A DNA stretch of 39,967 bases. Origin: a virus. Made by a program: the position numbers and the translations under genes. Shown here piece after piece: positions 1 through 8,054 of this stretch. The stretch covers positions 1 to 39,967 of the IMG/VR virus record IMGVR_UViG_3300025112_003722. The stretch is one strand, 5' to 3'. The notes under the pieces are model-generated. The model had not been told where the DNA came from and did not search any database. It saw only the letters and a list, made by a program, of their open reading frames with translations. The number at the start of each line of letters is the position of its first letter. The first letter of the stretch is position 1.

Positions 1-594
1 TGTTTTGTTCTTAAACCCCCCATTATACCTGTCTAAATCCACATCCCAGAGGCTTGCTAAGAAATCAATACCAAAGTTCTTTTTATACTCCAAATCATTA
101 ATTTTTATATAATCTGCATTTTCTAAAAACATTCCAAAGCGTTTTTTAGTATCTACAAATACAGTTTCATTATTATCACAAAGATACTTAATATCTTCTT
201 CCGTCAAAAATCCCTTACAGTAATCTGAAATAACAAGTGCATCAAATATCAGTCCTTTAAACAAATTACTCTTAACTTGTAACAAAGTTTCTTCTTTAAT
301 TCTATCACAAACATCATTTTCATCAACTCGTAAAACCATTTGACTTGAACGATTATCTACATATCGAGTTTTAACTATTTCTTCTGTATTTGTTACTAAA
401 AATGCGTCAACTTCTAATTGTAATAAATTTGCTAATACATTCTTAGCCATTCCACCATTGGTAGTTTTATCAGTTGGTTGTATAATAGGTACAGGTGCTT
501 CAGGACTCATTCTAACTACTTCGCCATATACAAAAATGTCCTCACAACTATCTCCTACAACTAAAATAACTGGTGGTTCTTTTCTGTTATTCAC
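1..594 (-). CDS. HldE/RfaE-like PfkB-family sugar kinase (3' end outside window)
   Basis: Too long to be complete here: the frame runs from a GTG at 594 off the left edge (198 codons). The N-terminus reads ILVVGDSCEDIFVYG, then RMSPEAPVPII, then NGGMAKNVLANL, which follows the kinase domain of HldE (GDxxLDxYxxG, RISPEAPVPVV, PGGAANVA). VISDYCKGFLT matches the later LSDYAKG segment. Such kinases phosphorylate D-glycero-D-manno-heptose 7-phosphate at C1. A stretch of roughly 25 residues between the NGGMAKN and DYCKG motifs seems shorter than in HldE. The GTG start overlaps the stop of the next gene upstream (GTGA), so translation is probably coupled. The active-site base near the C-terminus is outside the window, so the substrate is uncertain; another PfkB sugar kinase is possible. 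Confidence 0.75.
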   Translation of the reverse strand, partial: MNNRKEPPVILVVGDSCEDIFVYGEVVRMSPEAPVPIIQPTDKTTNGGMAKNVLANLLQLEVDAFLVTNTEEIVKTRYVDNRSSQMVLRVDENDVCDRIKEETLLQVKSNLFKGLIFDALVISDYCKGFLTEEDIKYLCDNNETVFVDTKKRFGMFLENADYIKINDLEYKKNFGIDFLASLWDVDLDRYNGGFKNKT

Positions 595-1592
595 AAAACT
601 TCTCTCCAATACTCTAACAAATCATCACATATCTCTTCCAGACCTTTTGTTGGTTTCCACCCCGTAGCTTTTCTAAATTTAGAACTATCTGGTATTTGTA
701 ATGTTATATCTGTTGGTCTCATTCTATTTGGATCTGGTAATTTAATAAATGATTCAGGAGATTTTGACTTAGAAATTAACATATTTAACGCATCACCAAC
801 TGTGCACGTATAATCTCCACCAATATTATATGTTTCACCGTACTCACAATTATCAATCGCCAACCAATAAGCACGAACTGCATCTTCTATATGATTATAA
901 GTTCTAACCGAATCTAAATTACCGTGATATATTTCATACCAAGATCCCTCTGTACCAAAATCTTCTTTCTTTTCGTGCTGAACAATCTGATGTGCAAAAG
1001 AAGATAATGCAAATAATTTACCCCTTCGTTTTCCTTCGTGAGAAAACATACGAGTTATAATAACTTTTAACTCATATGCATTATGATAATATTGAGACAT
1101 TAAATCGTGTCCAACTTTTGATATAGAGTATGGATTTGCTGCCCTTATTGGATTAGTTTCTTTAATAGGAACTTCATCTTTATTTGGATTACCATAAACT
1201 TCTGAAGAAGATACGCTTACAATAGTAGGATCACAATATTCTGCATCTCTCGCGGTTTTTAATTCTTCCATTAAATTAGTAGTCCCAATAACATTCGTAG
1301 TCAATGTCATAACTGGCGTTAAAAAACTCGATTCTGGAAAACTCTGTGCTGCAAAATGATAAACTATATCAGGTTTAGATAATTCAATTGCACCATGTAT
1401 ACTACCTCTATCAGTTAAATCTGTTTCAATAAATAAAACCTGTGAGTTTCCATAAAGATGTTTAATATTAGCGTCATTACTTCTCCAGCGTCTTGTAGCA
1501 TATAATTTAACATCTGGAACATTTTCAAGAAGATAGTCAGCCATATGACTGCCTACAAATCCTGTTATTCCCGTCATTAAAACAGAAGTCAT
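591..1592 (-). CDS. gmd: GDP-mannose 4,6-dehydratase-like SDR enzyme
   Basis: A 333-residue extended short-chain dehydrogenase. The NAD(P)-binding loop TGITGFVGSH is at residues 7-16, SSSEVYG at 128-134 corresponds to the S/T-S-E-L-Y-G active site of GMD (the Glu is GMD-specific), and Y155-x3-K159 is the catalytic pair. GNLDSVRTYNHIEDAVRAYW resembles the GMD segment GNLDAxRDWGHxxDYVxAMW. GMD makes GDP-4-keto-6-deoxymannose; homologues also act on GDP-heptose. I chose the ATG at 1592, which has GGGAG 8 nt upstream and overlaps the preceding stop by one base (TAATG). An in-frame TTG at 1613 has no comparable site. It is followed by the heptose kinase-like gene. Confidence 0.8.
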   Translation of the reverse strand: MTSVLMTGITGFVGSHMADYLLENVPDVKLYATRRWRSNDANIKHLYGNSQVLFIETDLTDRGSIHGAIELSKPDIVYHFAAQSFPESSFLTPVMTLTTNVIGTTNLMEELKTARDAEYCDPTIVSVSSSEVYGNPNKDEVPIKETNPIRAANPYSISKVGHDLMSQYYHNAYELKVIITRMFSHEGKRRGKLFALSSFAHQIVQHEKKEDFGTEGSWYEIYHGNLDSVRTYNHIEDAVRAYWLAIDNCEYGETYNIGGDYTCTVGDALNMLISKSKSPESFIKLPDPNRMRPTDITLQIPDSSKFRKATGWKPTKGLEEICDDLLEYWREVL

Positions 1593-2554
1593 TACATATT
1601 CTCCCGTATCCAATCAACTGTTTTTTGAATACCATCTTCAAAAGAAACTTTTGGTTCATATCCTAAAATTCTTTTAGCTTTATCAGTATTTAATGCTCTA
1701 TATTGAATTGTTACTGGTTTGGTTGTATCATATTGTGCCTCAACGTTATGTCCAGTACACTTTAAAATCAACTCTACCGCCTCTCCAATAGTAACCAAAT
1801 TTCCACAACCTATATTAATTGGATCACATTCTGCATATTTTTCTACTACATCCAAACACGCTCTAGCCATATCTTCAGAATGTGTAAAATCTCTTACAAC
1901 ATCAGGATTTCCCCAAACTACATACGGGTCTTGTTTCTCTAATGCCCTTCTAATAAGTGCTGGTAATACGTGTCCTGTTTCATCACTAAAATCAGATTGA
2001 ATGCCATAAATATTTGCAGGTCTAACCATAGCAATTTTCATAAATCCCTTTCTATGATAAAACTGAGCTAAAATTTCTGTATACCTCTTCATCCAACCAA
2101 CTCCAAAATAAGTTTCATATGGATCACCATCATAAACTTCATCTTCTTTAATAGGATAACTTGCTGGTGGATATGTAGTTGCACTACTAACAAAGAAAAA
2201 TCGTTCAACTCCTGCTCTATAAGATTCTTCCATCAATGTTGAATTCATAATCAAATTAGGTGTTACGTGTTGTAGTGGGTCATCTGCCATAACACCTGCA
2301 CCAGATGTATTGGCAGAACAAACAAATACTATTTCCATTCCTTTAACTGCCCTTTTAACATCATCCAAATTCATAAAATCACATTTTACTGTTTCCAGAT
2401 CACCTGAAGGTATTGAACACACCCACGATGGTATTTCTCTGCCTCTGTATGTCCCTCTAACTTTAGCCCCTTCTTCAACAAGAAGTTTTGCAACTTGAGA
2501 TCCAACCAACCCACCTGCTCCTGCAACTAAAACTCTTTTTCCTAAATAAAACAT
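1592..2554 (-). CDS. NAD-dependent epimerase/reductase of the GDP-fucose synthase type
   Basis: A 320-residue SDR with nucleotide loop AGAGGLVGSQ (residues 11-20), FVSSATTYPP (121-130) and VRPANIYG (177-184). The middle and C-terminal part (VLPALIRRALE, VVWGNPDVVRDFTHSEDMARA, NIGCG) follows GDP-L-fucose synthase, which epimerises and reduces a GDP-4-keto-6-deoxy sugar. ATG at 2554 has GGAG 8 nt upstream. The usual YxxxK pair is not evident: Y149 and K156 are seven apart inside YFGVGWMKR. Given the ColD- and GMD-type genes beside it, a ColC-like role (GDP-colitose synthase, also of this family) is possible. The exact reaction is not established. Confidence 0.75.
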   Translation of the reverse strand: MFYLGKRVLVAGAGGLVGSQVAKLLVEEGAKVRGTYRGREIPSWVCSIPSGDLETVKCDFMNLDDVKRAVKGMEIVFVCSANTSGAGVMADDPLQHVTPNLIMNSTLMEESYRAGVERFFFVSSATTYPPASYPIKEDEVYDGDPYETYFGVGWMKRYTEILAQFYHRKGFMKIAMVRPANIYGIQSDFSDETGHVLPALIRRALEKQDPYVVWGNPDVVRDFTHSEDMARACLDVVEKYAECDPINIGCGNLVTIGEAVELILKCTGHNVEAQYDTTKPVTIQYRALNTDKAKRILGYEPKVSFEDGIQKTVDWIRENM

Positions 2555-2557
2555 TAC

Positions 2558-3478
2558 TTATTCTCCTTTGTGCCAATCTACTGCAGTATAAGGTTGTTCC
2601 TTATACCATTCTATTGTCCGTTTAATACCTTCTTCAAGACCTACTTGAGGTTTAAATCCATAACTTTCTGCGCGTTCCGTACTCATTAATCGTTTTCTAT
2701 CACCAGATGGTTTAGTATCATCAAAACGTAATCCAACATCAAAATATTCACATATTATAAATGCTAAATCTTTTATACTTATCTCAACCCCACTACCTAA
2801 ATTTACTGGTTCTGTAACTTCATGTTCTACCATATGTATCATACCACGAGCAACATCTTCAGAATAAATTAAATCTCTAATTGGTGTGCCATCTCCCCAC
2901 ACGTCTAATACTTCATCTTCGAAGGCCTTTTTTATCAATGACGGTACTACCATTGACCATTTACCAAAATTATCATTCGGGCCATAAACATTTGCTGGTC
3001 TTACTATAGAACATTTATTCCAATCATATTCTTTCATATACGCTTCAACATTCATTTCTCCAATTCGTTTTGCCCAACCAGCATACCAATCGTTTTCAGA
3101 TGGAAATGTTTTCCATACAGCATCTTCTACAAATACTTCTGCCGGGTGGTATACACCAACTGAACTTGTATATAAAAACCATTCTACATTTGCATTATAT
3201 GCAGCTTCTACCATATTGGCATTAAACTGAATCATTGGAACACTAAAAGACGCTGGTGCTGCCATGCATCTTTGAGGTGAGCCTTTTATGCCCGCCAAAT
3301 GAAACACAATGTCTTGTCCCTTACATGCCTTTTTACAAGAATCTCTATCCCTTAAATCTGTTGGTAAATCTGCAACTCTTACTGTTGCTCCTCTATCATG
3401 TAATAATTGAACAAGTTCACGGCCAATCATTCCTTTCCCACCAGTTACTAAAACTCGTTTTCCTTCTAAATTAATCAT
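2558..3478 (-). CDS. NAD-dependent epimerase/reductase, second GDP-fucose synthase-type paralogue
   Basis: A 306-residue SDR, related to the next gene downstream. It has VTGGKGMIG (residues 11-19), FLYTSSVGVY (101-110), VRPANVYGPNDNF, WGDGTPIRDLIYSEDVARG and the KPSGDRKRLMST segment typical of GDP-fucose synthases (KPDGTPRKLLD). The catalytic YxxxK is displaced: Y132 and K137 are separated by four residues in WYAGWAKR. The start ATG overlaps the previous stop as ATGA and has little Shine-Dalgarno signal, so it probably depends on re-initiation. The downstream paralogue follows 3 bp after its stop. One of the pair may be the epimerase/reductase for the ColD product; the other could work on a second sugar. 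Confidence 0.75.
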   Translation of the reverse strand: MINLEGKRVLVTGGKGMIGRELVQLLHDRGATVRVADLPTDLRDRDSCKKACKGQDIVFHLAGIKGSPQRCMAAPASFSVPMIQFNANMVEAAYNANVEWFLYTSSVGVYHPAEVFVEDAVWKTFPSENDWYAGWAKRIGEMNVEAYMKEYDWNKCSIVRPANVYGPNDNFGKWSMVVPSLIKKAFEDEVLDVWGDGTPIRDLIYSEDVARGMIHMVEHEVTEPVNLGSGVEISIKDLAFIICEYFDVGLRFDDTKPSGDRKRLMSTERAESYGFKPQVGLEEGIKRTIEWYKEQPYTAVDWHKGE

Positions 3479-4644
3479 ACTTTATTTAATTCCTCACACA
3501 ATTTCAAAATCTGTTCCCGTGTTAGCTCTGGATGATTTCCTATATAAAGACCAAAATCATGTATATGATTTACATTATCTAAATTATCTGCTACAAAATC
3601 ATATTTTTCCAAATAAGGTTGTCTGGCTTGATTTCCACCACCCGCAGTACCAACCCTATATTCAATTTTTTCTGTATCAAGTAGGATGCAACATTCATTT
3701 AACAATTCTGGATTTTTTTCTTGTAAAATTAAAGGAAGAGCAAAATTACTACTTCCATTTTTATAATAATCAACTTTAAATTTAATTGAATTCAAACAAT
3801 TTATCCATACATCAAAATTTTCACTTCTCTTTTCAGTATTATAATCTAACCTTTTCAATTGTTCTAATCCTAAAACTGCATTAAATTCTTGATTTCTCAT
3901 ATTATAACCAGGAACAGCAAATGTAAATAATGGATTTAATTCTGAATAGTTTTCTTTATACCAATATTGTTTTTCAGATGATGCCTCTCTTGTCATTCCA
4001 TGCGACCTAAATAATTTAGCATAATCATAAATATCTTCATCATTAGTACAAACCATACCACCTTCTACTGTTGTTATATGATGCCCAAAATAAAATGAAA
4101 AATTAGAAATATTTCCAAATGTACCAACTTTTCTACCTTTATGTGTGGCTCCGTGTGCTTCACAACAATCTTCGATCAAAAATAAATCCGTATCTTTACA
4201 ATACTTTACTAATTCATCACTTATTGCATTAAATCCTAATACATGAACAAGACATACACCAACTGTTTTATTTGTAACTGCTTCTTTTATATTTTCTAAA
4301 CTGATTGACATATTATCTAAACTAACATCAACAAATACTGGAGTAAATCCCAAATTAACTAATGGTGCTACATCTGAAACCCAACCCAATGGTGATACAA
4401 TAACTTCACCAAGGCCCTTTTCTTCTTTCATTATTGACGCCATAATATAATTTGCTGAAGCCCCAGAATTTACAAAAACACTATGTTTAACTCCTAACCA
4501 ATTTGACCACTCATTTTCAAATTGTTTTACATATTCACCTTGTGTAAATCTCGTATTAGGTTGACTTAACCAACTAATTAATTTTAATTTATCTTCAGCA
4601 CTTATACTATCGTTTATTAATTGCCACTTAAATTTATTTTTCAC
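3475..4644 (-). CDS. ColD/RfbH-type PLP-dependent sugar 3-dehydratase (DegT/StrS aminotransferase fold)
   Basis: A 389-residue DegT/DnrJ/EryC1/StrS protein: VNSGASANYI (PLP phosphate region, residues 58-67), LIEDCCEAHGA (156-166) and SFYFGHHITTVEGGM (183-197). Aminotransferases of this fold have the PLP lysine where H188 stands here. Histidine at this place is the hallmark of ColD (GDP-4-keto-6-deoxymannose 3-dehydratase) and of RfbH/E1, which remove the 3-hydroxyl instead of transaminating. The start is GTG with GGGGAG 9 nt upstream, inside the end of the upstream TPP-enzyme gene (11-nt overlap). With the GMD-like gene nearby, a GDP-linked substrate is more likely than CDP. Family is confident; substrate is inferred. 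Confidence 0.85.
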   Translation of the reverse strand: MKNKFKWQLINDSISAEDKLKLISWLSQPNTRFTQGEYVKQFENEWSNWLGVKHSVFVNSGASANYIMASIMKEEKGLGEVIVSPLGWVSDVAPLVNLGFTPVFVDVSLDNMSISLENIKEAVTNKTVGVCLVHVLGFNAISDELVKYCKDTDLFLIEDCCEAHGATHKGRKVGTFGNISNFSFYFGHHITTVEGGMVCTNDEDIYDYAKLFRSHGMTREASSEKQYWYKENYSELNPLFTFAVPGYNMRNQEFNAVLGLEQLKRLDYNTEKRSENFDVWINCLNSIKFKVDYYKNGSSNFALPLILQEKNPELLNECCILLDTEKIEYRVGTAGGGNQARQPYLEKYDFVADNLDNVNHIHDFGLYIGNHPELTREQILKLCEELNKV

Positions 4645-5170
4645 TATAGTAATCTCCCCACTCTATTACTAATGTTGATTTTGAATCCTCTCGTTCATAA
4701 GCATTTTTAAATGTAGGAAAAATTTCTTCCGGCTCGTTTAAAACTACAACCTCTACGTCAGTTAACATTTTACTAATACCTTCAGTAAAATCTTGTGTGT
4801 GTTGTGGGCCACCATCAAGTGGTTTTCTTGCACCAACAGCAGTACGAATAATAACTCGTGGAGACATTTTCTTTTTAGACATTTCTCTCATTTTATCTAA
4901 ATGATTTACTAACTGATTCATAGCTAAAATCAAAAAATTAAATCGTGGATATATTGTAATAGGAACATATCCTTCAAGTGCCAATCCTGTTGATATTCCC
5001 ATTTGTGTTTCTTCCATAACTGGAAGTTCAATTAACTTATCTTTATACACACTTTTTAATGTTCCTGAAATGGAATGTCCACTATATAATGTTGCCTGTC
5101 CTAAAAACAATGTATTTTTTTTTCTAGATAACCAATACATTGCACGTATCAACTCTTCTGTATACTTCAT
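4634..5170 (-). CDS. TPP-dependent enzyme, pyrimidine-binding half (transketolase C-section/E1-beta-like)
   Basis: A 178-residue protein that forms the second half of a split thiamine-diphosphate enzyme. ELPVMEETQMGISTGLALEG carries the conserved Glu that contacts the TPP pyrimidine (EExxxGxxxGxAxxG), followed by a segment like the E1-beta/transketolase Pyr domain (RVIIRTAVGARKPLDGGPQHTQ). It is shorter than E1-beta (about 325 residues) because the C-terminal transketolase domain is absent. Its ATG overlaps the stop of the PP-domain gene by one base (TAATG), so the two are almost certainly co-translated as a heteromer. Its place between RmlC-like and ColD-like genes suggests ketol or acyl transfer to a keto sugar, making a branched sugar; this is inference. 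Confidence 0.8.
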   Translation of the reverse strand: MKYTEELIRAMYWLSRKKNTLFLGQATLYSGHSISGTLKSVYKDKLIELPVMEETQMGISTGLALEGYVPITIYPRFNFLILAMNQLVNHLDKMREMSKKKMSPRVIIRTAVGARKPLDGGPQHTQDFTEGISKMLTDVEVVVLNEPEEIFPTFKNAYEREDSKSTLVIEWGDYYSEK

Positions 5171-5799
5171 TAAAAATTTACCCAGCTTCCTGTTCCATGA
5201 TGTGGATATATCATTTTATATTTATAATATACAACATCATTTGAAACTCTTACTGTATCCCCCCACGTTACATCTGTTGGAGTATGTACACTTAAATTAT
5301 TATCTTCTACCACAAACTGTAATGGTAATTTAAAATTCTTTGCATATTTGTAACTCTCACTAAATACTCCTGTATGAAATGTCATATCACCAATAAAACA
5401 CCAAACTCTTCTATCTGAATTTTTTCTTTTTAATCCCATAGATACTCCAAGTGCTAACGGAATTATACCTCCAACTATTGCAGAAGAATAAAAATTCGGA
5501 TTTATGTAATTAGTACTCATACTCTCACCACATATAATATCATCCATTAATTCTCTATGTGGATAACCATGAAGTAATGCGTGGTAATGATTTCTCCAAG
5601 AACTGAAAACCCAATCATCCTTATGTACATACTGAAAAATTTCTATAAGTTGTTTTTCATTTCCTTTTGATAAATGAATAGGTGCCAGTATTTCTCCAGA
5701 ATCGTATGATTCTTTAATCTCTGTTTCAAAATCAATAAGTTCTTGTTCGGTTATAGTAACTTCTCTAACTTTTTTTAAATAATCTGGTATATAAACCAT
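5170..5799 (-). CDS. TPP-dependent enzyme, diphosphate-binding half (transketolase N-section/E1-alpha-like)
   Basis: A 209-residue protein with the TPP/Mg2+ signature: GDMTFHTGVFSE, then about 20 residues later VEDNN (GDG-x(n)-NN motif, with Met as third residue). SSWRNHYHALLHGYP resembles the E1-alpha R-G-H-x-H substrate region, and IVGGIIPLALGVSMGLK the helix before the TPP site. It is about 100 residues shorter than pyruvate dehydrogenase E1-alpha. ATG at 5799 overlaps the cupin gene stop (TAATG) with GAGAG upstream. It pairs with the next gene to make the complete active site. No lipoyl or E2 gene is near, which argues against a 2-oxoacid dehydrogenase complex and for a stand-alone ketol transferase. 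Confidence 0.8.
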   Translation of the reverse strand: MVYIPDYLKKVREVTITEQELIDFETEIKESYDSGEILAPIHLSKGNEKQLIEIFQYVHKDDWVFSSWRNHYHALLHGYPHRELMDDIICGESMSTNYINPNFYSSAIVGGIIPLALGVSMGLKRKNSDRRVWCFIGDMTFHTGVFSESYKYAKNFKLPLQFVVEDNNLSVHTPTDVTWGDTVRVSNDVVYYKYKMIYPHHGTGSWVNF

Positions 5800-6290
5800 T
5801 ATCTATCTCTCTTTTGTAATATTGGGTCATTAATTGGCCACTCTACACCAATTCGTGGGTCATCCCATTTCAAAGTAAATTGTTTATCTACGTCTGGATA
5901 ATCTCCAATATAGGCCCATTTGTAATAAAAAACACAAGATTCACTTAATACTAAATGTGCATTTCCAAATCCCGGTGGTAATAACACACATTTTCTACAA
6001 TTATCATTTAATATTGTCCAATCCCATTTCAAATAATCTGGACTATCTGGTCTATTATCAACGACCACTAAATAAACTTCTCCATAAACACAACTTATCA
6101 ATTTCCAAGATTTATAATCTCCGTGAATTCCTCTTAAAACATTTTGTCTTGAAGTAGAAAATTTGTCGTGATTAAACATTAATTGATGTTTAAATTTTTT
6201 TTCTTCCCATACTGTCCACAAATCACCTCTATAATCAGTATAAATGTCAGGAATGAAAGTTTCTACCAACTTAAAAATTTTATTCTGCAC
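5799..6290 (-). CDS. RmlC-like dTDP-sugar 3,5-epimerase family cupin
   Basis: A 163-residue cupin resembling dTDP-4-dehydrorhamnose 3,5-epimerases: DYRGDLWTVWEE, then FSTSRQNVLRGIHGDYKSWKLI (the GxxRGxH catalytic His and following basic residue), GEVYLVVVDNRPDSPDY, and LLPPGFGNAHLVLS (normally PxGFAHGF). Members act at C3 and/or C5 of 4-keto-6-deoxy nucleotide sugars. The His of the second motif is shifted (GNAH), so single-position or altered specificity is possible. The start is GTG with GGAG 6 nt upstream, 11 nt inside the end of the glycosyltransferase gene. No RmlA, RmlB or RmlD is in the window, so the substrate could carry GDP rather than dTDP. Confidence 0.78.
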   Translation of the reverse strand: MQNKIFKLVETFIPDIYTDYRGDLWTVWEEKKFKHQLMFNHDKFSTSRQNVLRGIHGDYKSWKLISCVYGEVYLVVVDNRPDSPDYLKWDWTILNDNCRKCVLLPPGFGNAHLVLSESCVFYYKWAYIGDYPDVDKQFTLKWDDPRIGVEWPINDPILQKRDR

Positions 6291-7056
6291 TTAATTCTCC
6301 GTGAAAATATTCATATGTTTTTTTCATCCAATAGTATGTTAGTTTATCTTCTGTATTATTTGGAATGGCGTTATATTGATATACCCACCCTATTTTAGTA
6401 AATAACAAATCATCTGCCAATATTTCTTTGCGATACATATCATTCATATTAAACTCGTATGGTAAAAATTTAGTATCTATATCATTTAGATATAACATAA
6501 AATTTAATGGAGTTTGTTCTGTTCCAGTATGAAATGTTTCTTCCATCCACTTTAATTGATCTTTGCGTTCGTGATAAAAATCAGTCATTGACTTTGCAAA
6601 ATCTTTATGACTTTTATTTACAATCCAAAACCCACTATCAAAATATCTATGTAGTGGTATCATTTCACCGTTAAAAATATACTTAGAATAATTCTCTAAA
6701 CTTCTACATACCCAATCCCAACTACCATCAAAAGAAACAACAGTAAACTTATCTTCTGACATTTCAAAGAAATTTGGAGCATCTGGATGAATTATAGTAT
6801 CTGCATCAACTGAAAGTATTTGGTCATATTCTATACCATTTGACTCCATTAAATCAAATATATACCATCGTTGCCAACAAATTCCCATTTCCGTGTGTGG
6901 TAAAAGTTCTTCGGTTAAAACAAATAACTTACAATCGTTTTTCTCACACCACCGCTTCCAACTGGCTACTGCATATTTATATGGTTCTTTTCGTGAACTA
7001 GAAAATCTACCTTGTCCACTTAAATCTACATTCATCATAAAGACTACATTTTTCAT
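6280..7056 (-). CDS. Glycosyltransferase, GT8-like/GT-A fold
   Basis: A 258-residue protein with a GT-A fold signature: YDQILSVDADTIIHPDAP contains a DxD motif (DAD) that binds metal and sugar nucleotide, followed by FFEMSEDKF and a later TGTEQTPLNF segment that resembles GT8-type acceptor regions. ATG at 7056 has GGAG 5 nt upstream. It is a paralogue of the N-terminal half of the fusion protein at 8055-9425: both share the EYDQI..VD, NxFEM, RYFDSG/KYFSSG and GTEQTPLN motifs. It sits between an SDR epimerase and a cupin, so it probably transfers the sugar made by this cluster. Donor and acceptor are unknown. Confidence 0.72.
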   Translation of the reverse strand: MKNVVFMMNVDLSGQGRFSSSRKEPYKYAVASWKRWCEKNDCKLFVLTEELLPHTEMGICWQRWYIFDLMESNGIEYDQILSVDADTIIHPDAPNFFEMSEDKFTVVSFDGSWDWVCRSLENYSKYIFNGEMIPLHRYFDSGFWIVNKSHKDFAKSMTDFYHERKDQLKWMEETFHTGTEQTPLNFMLYLNDIDTKFLPYEFNMNDMYRKEILADDLLFTKIGWVYQYNAIPNNTEDKLTYYWMKKTYEYFHGELSAE

Positions 7057-7058
7057 CT

Positions 7059-7988
7059 CTACTCCGAAGTATAAACTGATTCGTAATAATCTATAGTTGG
7101 TTTAAGTCCAGCTTCTAAATCCCATTGTAATTCATAATCCAATAGCTCCTTTAAAAGTGTTGGATTAAGTTTAATTTCGGTGTCTGGATATTCACCCGGT
7201 CTCATATCAACAAATTCTCTCTCAACTGGCCTTCCCCAAACTTTCTCTGTAATATCTATAATTTCATTAACAGAATAATTTTTATTTCTTCCCACGTGAA
7301 TAACCTCGCCACCCAGATCCTTATCACTAATTAATGCTCTATAAAAAGACTCTACAACATCATCAACATAAATATATTCTGATTTCTGTTCACCACTACC
7401 ATATATTTTAAAAGAATTGCCTTTTAATGTTTCCATTAAAATAGTAGGTATAATTTTCTGATAATTAAATGGAGCTTCTTTAGGCCCGTCCAACCACCTT
7501 TCTCTAGCACCATATATGTTACCTAATTTTAAGCTAACTGTTTCCACCCCATATTCTTTGGAAAATAATTGACCAAACTTTTCTACAGCCGCCTTTGTTA
7601 TTTTATATGGATTCAACCAAGTAACATCTGGAGTAGTTGGAATACACACCCTCTTAACTCCCCATTCTTTACAATATTTCAAAAGTTTTACTGTACCTAC
7701 AACATTTGTTTCTGCAACCTGTTCTACATCATAAGTTGTAATTGTTTCACTTGTACCCAAAACTGCTGCAAGATGAACAACTCTATCCATTCCTTTAATT
7801 GAGTTACTCAACAAACCATCTTCTAAAACTGTACCTCTGCTAAAACTAAAATTTGGATTATGAGAATGTATTTGTGTATTTTCACTATTCCATAAATCCA
7901 AAACAGAAACTTGATGTTCTTCTTTTAATAATCTATCTACTATATGACTGCCAATAAAACCTGATCCACCTGTAACCAATACTTTCAT
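7059..7988 (-). CDS. NAD-dependent epimerase/dehydratase (GalE/RmlB-like SDR)
   Basis: A 309-residue extended SDR with a textbook N-terminal Rossmann loop (VTGGSGFIGSHIVDRLL, residues 4-20), HLAAVLG, canonical catalytic YKITK (Y-x3-K), LGNIYGARERW and YIYVDDVVESFYRAL. GalE-type enzymes epimerise C4 of nucleotide sugars; related dehydratases and decarboxylases share the fold. There is no GMD- or RmlB-specific Glu after the active-site Ser/Thr region (TTPDVTW), so an epimerase or reductase role is more likely than 4,6-dehydration. ATG at 7988 has AAAGGAG 5 nt upstream. Unlike the two SDRs at 1592-3478, its active site looks intact. Confidence 0.78.
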   Translation of the reverse strand: MKVLVTGGSGFIGSHIVDRLLKEEHQVSVLDLWNSENTQIHSHNPNFSFSRGTVLEDGLLSNSIKGMDRVVHLAAVLGTSETITTYDVEQVAETNVVGTVKLLKYCKEWGVKRVCIPTTPDVTWLNPYKITKAAVEKFGQLFSKEYGVETVSLKLGNIYGARERWLDGPKEAPFNYQKIIPTILMETLKGNSFKIYGSGEQKSEYIYVDDVVESFYRALISDKDLGGEVIHVGRNKNYSVNEIIDITEKVWGRPVEREFVDMRPGEYPDTEIKLNPTLLKELLDYELQWDLEAGLKPTIDYYESVYTSE

Positions 7989-8054
7989 ATAAACTCCTTT
8001 ATTACTTAAAAACCATTTTCTATAAATATTATTTCAGACATTTAAATACATTTT

